Shown: one piece after another, positions 36,617 through 47,296 of the stretch
Layout: each line of letters starts with the position of its first letter
Position numbering within the stretch: the first letter of the stretch is position 1
NCBI GenBank assembly: GCA_030737875.1
Contig: CM060912.1
Span: 882,531,199-882,595,198, forward strand
Length of the DNA stretch: 64,000 bases
Direction of reading: 5' to 3'
Origin: Allium sativum
Taxonomy: Eukaryota; Streptophyta; Magnoliopsida; Asparagales; Amaryllidaceae
The notes under the pieces: model-generated
Database searches by the model: none
What the model saw: only the letters and a program-made list of their open reading frames with translations
What the model was told of the DNA's origin: nothing
Program-made: the position numbers and the translations under genes

Positions 36617-37438
36617 TTGGGAATGAAATTGAACTTGAGCACCGCATATCATCCTCAAACAGATGGTCAAACCGAGAGGGTGAATCGTATTCGAGAAGAT
36701 TTATTGCGGGCTTGTGTTATTTATTTTGGCGGATCATAGGAAGACCATTTGCATTTGGCTGAATTCTCATATAACAACAGCTACCAAGCGAGCCTGAAAA
36801 TGTCACCATTCAAAGCATTGTATGGTAGACCGTGCCGATCTTCTGCTTGTTGGGTAGAACCTGGTGATAGACTTGTGTTGGGACCCGATATGATTCGCGA
36901 AGATGCGGACAAAGTCAATTTCGTTAAGAAACGATTACTAGCTGCTCAAAGTCGACAGAAAAGCTATGCAGATAAAAGAAGAAGAGATTTATCATTTGCT
37001 GTCGGCGACTTTGTGTATTTGAAGATATCTCCGATGAGAGGAGTTATCCGGTTCGGTAAAATAGGGAAACTGGCGCCCAAATTTATTCGTCTGTTTCCTA
37101 TTTTGGAACGGATTGGAACTCTTGCTTATAGGGTTCAATTTCCTGATTGGTTGCCTGGAGTGCATAATGTGTTTCATGTATCTCAACTTCTAAAGCATGT
37201 ACATGATCCAGACATGATCGTGGAAGAAGCGGCGCAACGGGATATAGAAATTACTCCAGAACTGGCTGTGAGAAGAGAGCCGCTAAAGATTATTGGCAAA
37301 GAAACCAAAGAACTGAGGAACAAGAAGGTTCACTTAGTCAAAGTGAAATGGAGTGGAGATCCGCGAGATTATACTTGGGAAACAGAGGAAAGCATTAAGA
37401 AGGCCTATCCTAAGTGCAGAGTGGATATCTCTGATTGA
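36617..37438 (+). pseudogene. pol: Integrase C-terminal part with chromodomain-like tail (element D)
   Basis: The segment starts with [17 protein letters not shown], which holds the third catalytic residue, meets a TAG at 36737-36739 where element H has Trp, and is then open from 36740 to 37438. Visible are ALYGRPCRS, the GPDM block, SYADKRRRDLSF, the SH3-like GDFVYLKISP region, HNVFHVSQL and a tail with VHLVKVKWSGDPRDYTWETEESI, which fits a chromodomain (the beta strands and the W..Y/F-TWE box). Chromodomains steer chromovirus integration toward heterochromatin. The true end is the TGA at 37436-37438. Confidence 0.88.
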
Positions 37439-38239
37439 CCCTGGTGCAAGGTACATTTACCATATCTTTGCATTACCATTTTGTTCTCTGCTTTGCTGTT
37501 GTTTTCTTTTCATGCATGTTAACTTTTTAATTATATAGTCTGAATGATTTTAAAAGAGTATATGAATTATTTAGTATATTTTTGAAAAGTTAAAAACAAA
37601 TTGATTGTTAGTTGTGTTGTGTGATTGTGGATTTGATTAATTGAATTATTAGAATGATAGTTAATTTAATCAATAAGAGAATGAAGTTAAATGTATGAAG
37701 TTGAACAAGTATTGAACTGATTTAGAAATTGATAGAAATATATACATGTGCATAATATATGTGTGAACATGTTATGGATAAACAGCTAAGTAGAGGAATA
37801 AAATTATTTGCTCGACAAATAGGTACATGTTTATTGTATTTCTTGGGATTTGATGATTTTATGAGCCGATTGGCTAGCTGCTTGGCTTTTCCTTTTTCTT
37901 TTGTGTGAACAGGATATGGATAAACAACTAAGTAGAGGAATAAAATTGTTTGCTCGACAAATAGGTACATGTTTATTGTATTTTTTGGGATTTGATGATT
38001 TTATGAGCCGATTGGCTAGCTGCTTGGCTTTTCCTTTTTCTTTTGTGTGAACAGGTTATGGATAAACAGCTAAGTAGAGGAATAAAATTGTTTGCTCGAC
38101 AAATAGGTACATGTTTATTGTATTTCTTGGGATTTGATGATTTTATGAGCCGATTGGCTTTTCCTTTTTCTTTTGGATTGGTGAGGGCCATGGGAGGCTA
38201 TTTGAAATATCCCGAAGTCCCCCGTACAAATGAGGTTAT
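37439..38239 (+). other. Element D 3' untranslated region, cut by element E
   Basis: Non-coding sequence after the integrase stop. Its last 70 bp (TTTTGGATTGG… to GAGGTTAT) matches the pre-PPT region of A and B, but D stops before the GGCGAAATTTTTCG block and PPT. Confidence 0.8.
37761..38175 (+). repeat. Tandem triplication of about 141 bp in D's 3' UTR
   Basis: Copies start at 37761, 37903 and 38044 and share GTGTGAAC, ATGGATAAACAGCTAAGTAG, GCTCGACAAATAGGTACATG and GAGCCGATTGGCTAGCTGC. A and B have a single copy before their PPT. The third copy lacks about 10 bp (GCTAGCTGCT). Copies are nearly identical. Confidence 0.93.
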
Positions 38240-38664
38240 TGTAACGACCTGAAAATCGATACCAATTTGAGCTGATAAATATCCTACACATTCAACTCAA
38301 AGTGCACGAAAATTCAGATCATTAATAGAAAGAAAAAAGAGGATGAGAAAGATAAGATAGAACTAATAGAATAGAAGAAGAAGAACACAACTAAGCAGAA
38401 TCAGAGTAAATACGAATCTCACAGCGGAACTAATAAAATGTATTATATAACATAACTTTGAAATACAAAACTGTATTGTATATACATACCATTATCAGAG
38501 TACAATACATCATATCACAGCGGAAATAATCTCTAAATACTAACGGTGATGCCTTCTGCTTTTAGCTCCTCCAAGTGTATCTGTAAAAGCCTGAAACACT
38601 TGACTGCCCATACAAATTTGGGCACCCAAGAGTTTAGGGAAAACAAATAAAATAAACTCTGGGT

Positions 38665-38677
38665 CAGTCATGGACTG
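38665..38677 (-). other. CAGTC/GACTG stem-loop near the LTR 3' end (element E)
   Basis: CAGTC, loop ATG (one base shorter than elsewhere), GACTG; flanks as in A. Confidence 0.5.
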
Positions 38678-39553
38678 GTGTGAGTAAATTCCAACCATAC
38701 TGTTTAACTTTGAAAATGCTTTTGAAACAAAAGGATAATAGTAAGACCAACTCACACATAAACATGGACGGTTTTTACCTTACTATAACCCAAAATATTT
38801 TGATATCAAATCCAGTGATATTATAATAATGTCTAATCAAGTAAATAACCAAATAGCAAAACGCTTGCATCTCACGCTCTACATACATAGTATAAAATCA
38901 AAAACCGCAGGGCGCTTATTGGAGATTGGAGTCCAACTATGACAAGGTATAGGACCACCTACCGATAGTGTACCTCTAGAGGCAAATACACCTGGGTTCA
39001 ACAAGAACGTCTTGCAACCCGGCCCACACATGACCGACCACTCATTTCGCTTGAGTGTATCGAATGTATATCACCAACGGTTGGACTCAAACCACCGTTT
39101 CCCGAATGGGCAGAATTGATAGATTAAGAAACAAAAGGAATTTCTCTAGATAGGAGATTAAACACCCTAATGGGAGCGACCCACATAGCCATGCTGCCTG
39201 CCCGATTTTTGTCATTTCCCGGTTGTGAAGCTTGAGGCTACGTCTATCTTTAGAACATCTGGCCACCATACACTTTGAATGTCACATCGTCAACCCCATC
39301 AAATCACCAGTTGATCTTCCCAAAAATATTACGGGTATAAAAGCTAAGAGAAACGAATTTCTCCGCCACCAGACGTAATACCTTGAAAAGATCGTCTTAT
39401 GTGACCGTTAGGAATACTCTGTCAAACATTCGTCCGTAGAAGTTGTCCTAGGACTAGACAAACAAAAAAAAACCATTCTGGAACAGGAAGACCTTGCATT
39501 TCACTCTGTCTTCAATTGTCTTCAGCATAATCAAATTCGCAGCGCTTATGCCT

Positions 39554-39598
39554 ATACGGAGTGGTTTCGGATAATATACCCAACCGGTCTCTCCGTAT
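39554..39598 (-). other. Stem-loop with AGACCGG loop (element E)
   Basis: ATACGGAG (39554-39561) pairs perfectly with CTCCGTAT (39591-39598). The minus-strand loop is AGACCGGTTGGGTATATTAT-like, matching A (9455-9502), whose stem is ATACAG/CTGTAT. Confidence 0.6.
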
Positions 39599-40527
39599 TG
39601 ACAACGATGGTCAAAACACTTCGATAGTCGGTTCTTTAACTATCGAAGTAAATATAACATTCATTCAAATGCACAACGAATTATCACACAATCACTAACT
39701 CCTTTTTATTTATGTTAATTTTCCAACTTCTCATATCCCAGAAAATATACGTTATTAATCTTCGGCAACATTCCTATCATTTTCCCCATTTCTTATTTTC
39801 TATATTTTAGAAAATATACCTTATAACCCTTTGGAAAACATTTCCAGTTCTCATTTAATCATTTCAGTCTGCAAATTATTGCTTAACTCTTCATTCTAGA
39901 AATAAATACCCTTACAAGGTTCATATCCTATTTACCGACTTCCTTTTATAATTTATATTCCCATTCTATTTGATAAACTCTATTTCTAAGTCAGGTTCTT
40001 ATTAAATCAACATCAAGTTTATAACTAAATATCAATTTCATACCATACTATAATTTATTGGTTTAAAACCAAATACTAACTATCCTATCAGATTATAATT
40101 TCTAAAATAAATTATTTTAATACATTTTCTAGGGAGTAGTGCTATATATAAAAATCACGCTTAAGCTTGGTCAACAACGCTAATTTATCGCTATGGTTCA
40201 AAACTTGTCATGCACTGTAATATTCCCCTTTTTAACTAATCCTAACATAACAGTCACACTTAAGCCTAGTCAACAACGTTATTTTATCATTATAGTTCAA
40301 AGACTTGTCATAGACTGTAATATTTATCTTTATAACTAATTTCGACATAACAGTCATGCTTATATAAATAATATAAAACCAACAGTACAGATAAATGTCG
40401 TGGAATCCGGTCGGATTCCTCCAACCGGTTTCCTGCATCCACAGATGTTAGTCCATACAATTTACACTAATTTCATACTATGGAATTTTTATAACCGATG
40501 GAATCAGTATCCAATCCGTGATGGGTG

Positions 40528-40532
<5 letters not shown>

Positions 40533-40589
<57 letters not shown>
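40533..40589 (+). repeat. (TA)n microsatellite, about 28 units
   Basis: An uninterrupted TA run, the longest in the window, followed by GATA variants. It matches the position of the shorter AT runs at 7091 and 14495 in element A. Confidence 0.97.
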
Positions 40590-40591
<2 letters not shown>

Positions 40592-41921
40592 TATAGATAT
40601 ACACGACGATATTCAACCAATTTAATTGTAATTTACCTAATCTACCATCACACAGCATTCAACCAATATTAAAATATAATTATAATATTTTAAAAAGAAA
40701 TCAGAGCTAGTGAGTTTACTTACCTTTTCGCGTTAACCGTTAAATAACGATTTGCGTCGGCTGATTTGGTTGAGCGGTTTATTTTGCCTAATTCCAGACG
40801 AGCTCCAAATGGCTTTGAATCAGTTCCAAAATGTAGCCTGTGTCCATATGATTTCAACGTAATAGACTGTTCGTAATTCAATGTTTCTCTTGGCCCATTT
40901 CGTTAAAAACCCGTGCCCACATACCCTTTTATGGTATCTTCTTCCTCCATGAACAAGTGTCGCTCCATTACCATACTCTTCTTCATTCCGAACGTTTTTG
41001 CACAATGCCCCTACCTCCAGAACAGCAACTACCATTCCAGTATTTCCTATTCCTTAAACCAAATTCTTTCTTTTATTTTTACTTTCTTTCTTTTATTTTC
41101 TTTCAACTAATTGGGCCTTTCCTTGGGTATGCGTCCCAGCTCCTCACTATGAAACAACGACCCAATACCCTTTATTCCTTCTTCTCTTGAATATCGTAAG
41201 CTACTTCTTTTTTTGCATTGCCTGCATGCTTCTAAACTTTCCAAAAGAAAACGTTCCCCCTTATAATTTTCTTACTACTTTTTTTAATTCCACATCAGCT
41301 CTTTCTGGAATCCGGCAGTACCATACTTGACGTTCTACCACTCCTTTTTACTACCTCACAACCATGCTTCATTCCCTCCAATAGATAAAACCGTGTCTTG
41401 CTCGATGCTGCTCCCAGGTTGGAAGGCACGGTACTGAGAAAATACCGAACTTCAGTTGAATTGAATCCTCCCACACAACTTTTGTTTTCACGCTACAGAT
41501 CTCATCGCAACACGCCTCCACTATCTACATACAACAGTAATTCTCGAACCTAAACCGCACTATACTTCACTCCTCCAGTCCCTCCCCGTGATCTCTTCTT
41601 GCGCCATCACTTCCACAACTCCCCTTCTACTTCTCGTTTCCACCTGGGCACCTTCCAACAAAGCCGAAGCCTCTACCTAGCCCCATTCAACAATACCGCT
41701 CATCTCCGTACTCAACGAACATCACTTCTTTCTACTGTGGAGTCAGTATTCACCGTAACCATGTTTTTCAAAGCCCTCAAACCCAACGCTACCTTCAAAT
41801 TCCCACTTCACAAAACTAACGTTCGAAAATGATACACAGAAGAAGAGAAAGGAAGACATTCTTGCGTGTTTCTGATTTTTTTGTCTCGTTTTCCAGTTTG
41901 AAGAAATGAAGATAAAACAAG

Positions 41922-41931
41922 TATATATATA
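41922..41931 (-). promoter_or_regulatory. Putative LTR TATA box (element E)
   Basis: On the minus strand CTATATATATAC lies about 1.8 kb from the LTR start, further in than in A. The leader after it is CT-rich. Assignment is by motif only. Confidence 0.35.
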
Positions 41932-42934
41932 GTGTTTAAGTGCCTAGGTCGCCACGTTGTAGCGTGATAGCATAGGAGCTATGTTTTGATTTTTCTTTTT
42001 CAAAAATTTAATGCATTTGACACCATGAGTTGCTGTAAAGTTTTTAGGGTAGCTGTTAGAAATACGTAGGCTTGCTGTGATTTTTATACACACTGATTTG
42101 AATATACATGCTACCTACAACAGCTTGGACATGTGCTTCCTTTCTGCTCAAAATCCATGGGTCTGCGACATATCTTTCTCTGTTGGTATGAAGTAACAGC
42201 ATGAAGGCATAAGAAGTATTGTCTGCATCTTAGGCGTTGAATTTGTTTTAGGTAGGTTGAATTTTCGATATGTGTTTTCATCTCCCTATAGTGGAAATTT
42301 GGAAAGTGAGTCTGATAGCATGCTCTAGTTTCAATCGTAGGCAGGTGAATATATAATATAGGGTATGGGCTAAGTGTCTGCATTGATTGTTGAGGTCTGG
42401 CTATGTAGTATAGGGGAGGGCGTACGAGATGGAGTATACATGTGTTGTCTCAGGTCATGTAAATGTTAGATTTCCAACGATTTGGACATTGTACAATACT
42501 TCACCGAGAAGAAACCATCTATATTATATAAATATTTGCACGTATGTGATGTCTTGTAGGATGGGTAGCTACGAGTTTTCATTTTAAAACAATTGTAGTT
42601 ATACGTGATAAGGTGATGGCGAATGGAGAGCGTACGTGTAGTTGCACATGGTGGATTACTTCTGTGAAGACAAGCTGAACAGGGAAGAGAACGTGTGTTG
42701 GCAGAAGATAACACGCTCCTTCGTTGCGTAGATATGCCATTTGAAAGGGATGTCTATACGTTGTATTTCTCAAGGGTTAAGTTTTAGGGGTAGGTTTCAT
42801 TGTTATGTCATTGAAGTGAAACGGCATGGTGATTTTCAAACTAGTACGTATGTTCTAATAGCACAGGCTTACTTCTTTGGTAAGGAGCATGGTATGTCGT
42901 ACTTCGGTCTGATAGGAATATGGGTTTTTGATAT

Positions 42935-42958
42935 TATATATATATATATATATATATG
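42935..42958 (+). repeat. (TA)n microsatellite
   Basis: About 11 TA units in the E LTR. It lies between the LTR start and the putative TATA box, in a stretch (about 41940-43100) that does not clearly match element A's LTR. Confidence 0.9.
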
Positions 42959-43741
42959 AACATGTGATGTAAAGTTTGGTTTCTTATTAGTTTGTAAAAG
43001 CTTGGACACTTCATTGTGTACTGTGATGTTTTAGGCGTTTGTATTTATTTAGGAAATTTAGTTTTCAATCCATACTATATAGGACAATGAAAGCACAGTA
43101 CGTCTACGTAAGGTTCCGTTCGCGTCCGGGCTACTGCAGGCAGAAATAACAATACAGTCGTGTCCAGTGAGGTGCCACGATCCCAAAAATATAATAATGT
43201 AGGTAGGTTAACTCATATTTTGAAACCCCAAAATATTGATATAGAGTGCAAAATACTCCAAATAAAAAGTAGCTTATTTAATAAATTAAAATTTACAGTA
43301 AAATTCAAAAAATTTAAATCATCACTACGCCTCAAAAGAACCTTGTCTAAATTCGAAACCGATATCTAGTTATATCGAATAAACTGTTATGGTTGAAAAA
43401 CAATTCTATAACGACTATTTGAAAATTTGATTTGTATATAACTAGCAATCTATAACGCGAATTAGGGTTTTTCACTTCCATTAGAAAGATATAGTTCAAC
43501 AGATTCCAACGTTTCTTGTTTCACAGAAATCTGGTTTATAACGAGTCCTGTACGCTCAGTCGAAGTTCAAAACGTTAAATTACGAACTGCATCATTGTTA
43601 TGAGCTCGATTATAATTAATATATAATTTTATACGTTCAACTACGTTTTATTTAATATATAAATCCACTTATATTATGAATTCAATATTTAAACTGATTT
43701 AAATCTTCAAATATAAACCGATAAAAATGCGGGACATTACA

Positions 43742-43761
43742 TTCCTTCCCCCTTAAAATAA
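43742..43761 (-). promoter_or_regulatory. Polypurine tract (element E)
   Basis: On the minus strand a TTATTTTAAGGGGGAAGGAA tract precedes the LTR start. It matches element A's PPT apart from a few bases, including the upstream TTAGCAATTTCGAG box. Confidence 0.88.
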
Positions 43762-44124
43762 TTTCGTACTCGAAATTGCTAAGAAGTGAAGATGCTCTAA
43801 GTATAACTCCTCACAACCTGTTTGGTTGAAATTTCATACTTCACGTCCCCATAACTCAAACCTTGGTTGATCTCTCATCAATCCATTCTCAAACCAATCT
43901 TTCGCTTTTACTGAGCCAAATTTCTATTTCAACTCCAACTCCATTTACTGATTTATTTCTCAAATACGTCATTTTCATCTCCAAATTCAAATTCCTGGGA
44001 TTTATTTCAAATCAGTTGGAAATAATATATATTTACATATAATAGTAGAAATTCAAAGAATTTGAATTTTTAACAACTCGTTCTCTCAAAACAACTCAAA
44101 AACAAAATCTTTTGGTAGTACTCT
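43762..44124 (-). other. Element E interior remnant
   Basis: A 3' UTR-type remnant, cut on the right by element F. No coding sequence is seen. Confidence 0.7.
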
Positions 44125-44197
44125 TGTAACACCCTAGATTTTTGAATAATCAGATTAACTAAATTTAAGAATACTTAATTTCAAATGTGGGAATTAA

Positions 44198-44290
44198 GGG
44201 AAACGGGTTGTGCCATTGCGTTCGTCTCAGAATTCTACTTGAGATAGAGTCCGAGTTTGCGTAAAACGGATGTCGAATGAAGAAGATATG
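44198..44290 (+). promoter_or_regulatory. Conserved U3 box of family-3 LTRs (element F)
   Basis: GGGAAACGGG…CATTGCGTTCGTCTC…ATAGAGTCCGAGTTT…AACGGA is shared with G (51311-51402 and 57881-57972, minus) and H (61297-61390, minus), whereas neighbouring sequence is not. It lies upstream of the putative TATA box, so a transcription-factor cluster is possible. Confidence 0.5.
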
Positions 44291-44333
44291 GACGAACGAA
44301 GTTAGGCAGAAAAACCAGAAATGGGCCAGAATG

Positions 44334-44430
44334 CACTGGCGCACTTGGGAAGTGCGCCAGAACAAAATTTCACTAGCGCACTTAGGAAGTGCGCCCATGC
44401 AATATTGCACTGGCGCACTTGGCAGGTGCG
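44334..44430 (+). repeat. Three tandem GC-rich hairpins in the F LTR
   Basis: Hairpin 1: CTGGCGCACTT/AAGTGCGCCAG, 11 bp perfect, loop GGG (44334-44358). Hairpin 2: GCGCACTT/AAGTGCGC, loop AGG (44374-44392). Hairpin 3: GGCGCAC/GTGCGCC (44410-44430). Spacing is about 37 bp. They are strongly GC-rich in an AT-rich LTR. Confidence 0.9.
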
Positions 44431-44608
44431 CCCAGGCCGAGGTAAAAATCTATACAGATTTCTGAGGCTCTGATTCGAACGGTGAGTCAGTGCTGAGTCG
44501 TTTCTGACTGGTTAATGAGTCATTAGGGTTTCTGGATAGTTCTAATCTGGACTGAATGGTTGCGATTAACTCTAGGGTCATACGACGACTATAATTAAAT
44601 TGAAATTC

Positions 44609-44616
44609 TATATAAA
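44609..44616 (+). promoter_or_regulatory. Putative LTR TATA box (element F)
   Basis: CTATATAAAC at +485 of the LTR, followed by telo-box motifs CAAACCCTAG at about 44629 and 44681. H's TATA is also at +485. Confidence 0.6.
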
Positions 44617-44914
44617 CATGTGTAGACTCAAACCCTAGAATCAAATCAGAATTAGATCAGTGGCCTTCATGTTGTCACTCCAAACCCTAGAGTAGCCGCC
44701 ACCAACTAGAAGAAAATTAAAGACAATAATTCAATTCAAATCAAGCCTAAAACTACAACAACATAATTGTCTACAACAAGGGAACGCTAATCAATTACAG
44801 AATTCAGAACCCAGAACTCAAGACCCTTTTTCGGTGAGTTCTAGTCACTTTTAGATTTAAATAAATAAAAGTGAATCGTGGTAGACTATGATTTGGGTAT
44901 ATGTTGTTTGTAGT

Positions 44915-45345
44915 TATGCAAGTTCATTATTGTTGTGAATCATGATATGATGCAAGTTTATTATTGTTGTGAATCATGAAGTTATGCAAGTTATTATATT
45001 GAGAAATCATGAACCTATGCAAGTTACCTAGGCAAGTTGTTGCGTTGTTAATTCATGAATCTATACTAGTTGTTATGTTATGAACCATGAACCTATGCAA
45101 GTTGATAAGTTGTTAATTCATGAACCTATGCTAGTTGTTATGTTGTGGATAATGAATCTATGTAAGTCACCTATGCAAGAAGTTATGTTATGAATCATGC
45201 AAGTTGTTATATTGTGAATCATGAACCTATATAAGTTGTTGATTATGTTGAGAATCATGAGCCTATGTTAGTTGTTAATTATGTTGTTAATTCATGAACC
45301 TATGTAAGTTGTTATGAATCTATGCAAGTTGTTAAATATGTGGTG
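44915..45345 (+). repeat. Tandem array of ATGAACCTATGCAAGTTGTTATG-type units
   Basis: About a dozen degenerate units of 30 to 45 bp built from TGAATCATGAACC, TATGCAAGTT and GTTATGTTG. H has a related array of GCATAACTTGCATA words at 60150-60650. Confidence 0.8.
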
Positions 45346-45978
45346 AATCATAATTATATCCGAAGTTATCATGTCATTTTCCCTAGTTGTTATGCTTATG
45401 TCAAAAATTGTGCTGAAAACGATTACCTTGTCATTCCCTTTATTTTATTGTTATGGCGAGACTATTTTGTAGCCTCGATGACGCCAAAAACGCAAACGGT
45501 TACGCTAGTTAAGAAATGGGGAAAAAGGGGAATTTGTAATAGGCATAATTTACATAGTGACTGTGTAAATTGGACACGTGATTCAAGTAGGGAAACATAT
45601 AAATAATTACCTATTATGACATGGGTAAAATTGGGTAAAAATGGTATAATTTGAATATGACTGTTTATGGATAAGAAATCCAAATTGTTAATAAGATAGG
45701 CATTGACACCTATGAAAAAGGAAAGGATTAATTAATTAGCTTAATTAATCAAAAGAGGAATGTTTAAGCAATTAAAGTCTGAAGATTTAATATTGAGAAT
45801 TGGCAAAAAATAAATTTGTAATGAAATTGGTATGATTTTACATACCATAAATAGATGGACATAATTGAGTCAATTATGGCCATAGTGAAATTTGGAATTA
45901 ATTGATAATTTGAATAGGGAGAGTAATTCAAATTGGGGGATGATTAATTAGGAGTAATTAATCGTCTAAGACACGTGG

Positions 45979-46173
45979 TTAGGCTCTTTTGTGGTATAAG
46001 ACTGCCCAGACCTGCCCGGCAAATCCAGCTTCCACAAATGCCAGTCTAATGTGGGAGGTCTTAGGCATAAATTAAATGTGTGACCGTTGTAAAGACACGA
46101 GGTTAGGATCTTTTGTGGTGCAAGACTGCCCGGACCCGCCCGACAAAGCCAGCTGCCACAAATGCCAGTATAA
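45979..46173 (+). repeat. Duplicated loop-conserved hairpin module (element F)
   Basis: Copy 1 is at 45979-46049: outer TTAGGCT/AGTCTAA and inner TTTGTGG/CCACAAA. Copy 2 is at 46103-46173: inner TTTGTGG/CCACAAA, outer stem decayed. The loop contains AAGACTGCCCGGACC…GCCCG. G and H carry the same double module with different stems. Confidence 0.7.
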
Positions 46174-46254
46174 TGTGAGAGGTCTTTATAAGGTTACAGT
46201 CTTAATGAATTAAGAAACACTTAACCAGATAAACATGTAGTGGGACATGAGGGG

Positions 46255-46312
46255 TTAAGTGGGTGCCTCGGGTGGCATGTGGAATTAAGTGGGTGCCTCG
46301 GGTGGCATGTGA
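46255..46312 (+). repeat. Two 30-bp copies of TTAAGTGGGTGCCTCGGGTG
   Basis: An exact direct repeat, also ending in GCATGTG. In H three inverted-orientation copies of the same unit lie at 59432-59520. Confidence 0.92.
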
Positions 46313-46611
46313 AATACGATTAGATGTCTCAATAATTAATTAATGCTGATTAAAGATTACTTAACCTAACTTAATACATATGGACTGTATGATGATAAAC
46401 ATAAGTTAGGGTTAAGTAAAATGAGTTGGATTGTGGGTGGGTTAAGTACAACTGATTGGTAGGTGGGTAATATTTATATATATTAGCCCACAAACTTAAC
46501 CGTTAAATAAATAGGATTAAATCAGTGGGAGAGTTAAGTACAACTGAAGGGTAGGTGGGTAATATTAATATTTATAGGCCCACAAACTTAACCATTAAAA
46601 AGGGGTTATGT

Positions 46612-46896
46612 AATTAAAGACACCTAATGGTATACATAACCGGGGCAGAATAGTAAAGTTAGGTATTAAAGACACCCTTAGGGGTACGCATAACTAATGG
46701 GAATAGGTAGAGTTATGTATTAAAGACACCCTCAGGGGTAAGCATAAATAATGGGAATAGATAGAGTTATGTATTAAAGACACCTATAGGTACGCATAAC
46801 CGATAGGTAGAATAGGGGTTATGTATTAAAGACACCTATAGGTACGCATAACTGATTGAGGGCTATGTAATTAAAGACACCTTAGGGTATACATAG
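46612..46896 (+). repeat. Tandem array of TATTAAAGACACC…GCATAAC units
   Basis: Six units of 35 to 65 bp, each flanked by GTTATG and CATAAC, which can pair, with CTATAGG or CTTAGGG cores. Element G inserted in the last unit. Confidence 0.88.
46892..46896. repeat. Target site duplication CATAG, left (element G)
   Basis: Identical to 58052-58056 across the element. Confidence 0.95.
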
Positions 46897-47279
46897 TGTA
46901 ACACCCCGCCTCCGCTAGGGTCACTCGCAAAGGAATGCACTAGCTTTAGAGGGGCATTATTGGTAAACATGCATAGAAATATCACAAGACAGAACATATA
47001 AAATAGCGGAAGTAAAATCGAACTTTCATAAACATGAATACATAAGGTCTAAAGCCTTTTACATCAGAGTACATCAAAACCTGTCTTGCAATAGTAAAGA
47101 AGCATAAAGACTTTTTCATAAATTATTCCCCAAATAAAAACAGTAAAGTAGCCATAGCCAGGAAAAGTCCAAGCCATCCATGATGACCTTCAAGCAGAAG
47201 AAGTCCAAACTAAACAGCAGTGTTTCCTCCCTGTAACCTGGGGGGGGGGAACGGAAGAAAAGATGCGAAACAAAACGGG

Positions 47280-47296
47280 TCAGTCAAAAAGACTGA
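47280..47296 (-). other. CAGTC/GACTG stem-loop near the LTR 3' end (element G left)
   Basis: TCAGTC (47280-47285), loop AAAAA, GACTGA (47291-47296), flanked by ACGGG and GTAAGCCC. H has TCAGAC/GTCTGA in the same flanks. Confidence 0.6.

Larger units (their letters stand above)
27647..38239 (+). mobile_element. Element D: family-2 Ty3/gypsy chromovirus with decayed gag-pol, 3' end lost
   Basis: 5' LTR (27647-32879), PBS (32884-32895), gag-pol pseudogene (33134-37438) and 3' UTR up to 38239, where element E begins before the expected PPT. Domain order gag, protease, RT, RNase H, integrase and chromodomain-like tail is that of plant chromoviruses. The LTR is longer than the coding region, which is unusual. 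D is the coding relative of B and C by LTR, leader and 3' UTR similarity. Confidence 0.9.
38240..43741 (-). repeat. Element E 3' LTR (5,502 bp, minus strand)
   Basis: On the minus strand it starts TGTAATGTCCCGCATTTTTA at 43741 and ends at 38240 with the last bases TTACA. Blocks shared with element A's LTR occur in the same order (for example 38570-38700 against 10350-10500, and 39540-39660 against 9400-9540). It contains a TATA-like box, a long (AT)n tract and both conserved hairpins. Confidence 0.9.
38240..44124 (-). mobile_element. Element E: family-1 element on the minus strand, 5' part missing
   Basis: On the minus strand it shows a short interior piece (44124-43742), PPT and a full-length 3' LTR (43741-38240). 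It interrupts D's 3' UTR (left flank GTTAT, 38235-38239). The interior is cut by element F at 44125. No coding sequence is in view, so it cannot be said whether E was autonomous. Confidence 0.88.
44125..46896 (+). mobile_element. Element F: family-3 LTR, first part, interrupted by element G
   Basis: It starts TGTAACACCCTAGATTTT and shares with the G and H LTRs (minus strand) the block CATTGCGTTCGTCTC…GAGTCCGAGTTT near the start and the double hairpin module. It is inserted in element E's interior (left flank ACTCT). G splits it at 46897; it resumes at 58057. No PBS or coding remnant is in view. It contains GC hairpins, a TATA box and three tandem arrays. Confidence 0.85.

Noticed and set aside
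38240..38300. 3' LTR of D starting with TGTAACGACC
   Set aside because: The sequence after it runs as the inverted end of a family-1 LTR (E) and no PPT precedes it; D's own 3' LTR is not present.
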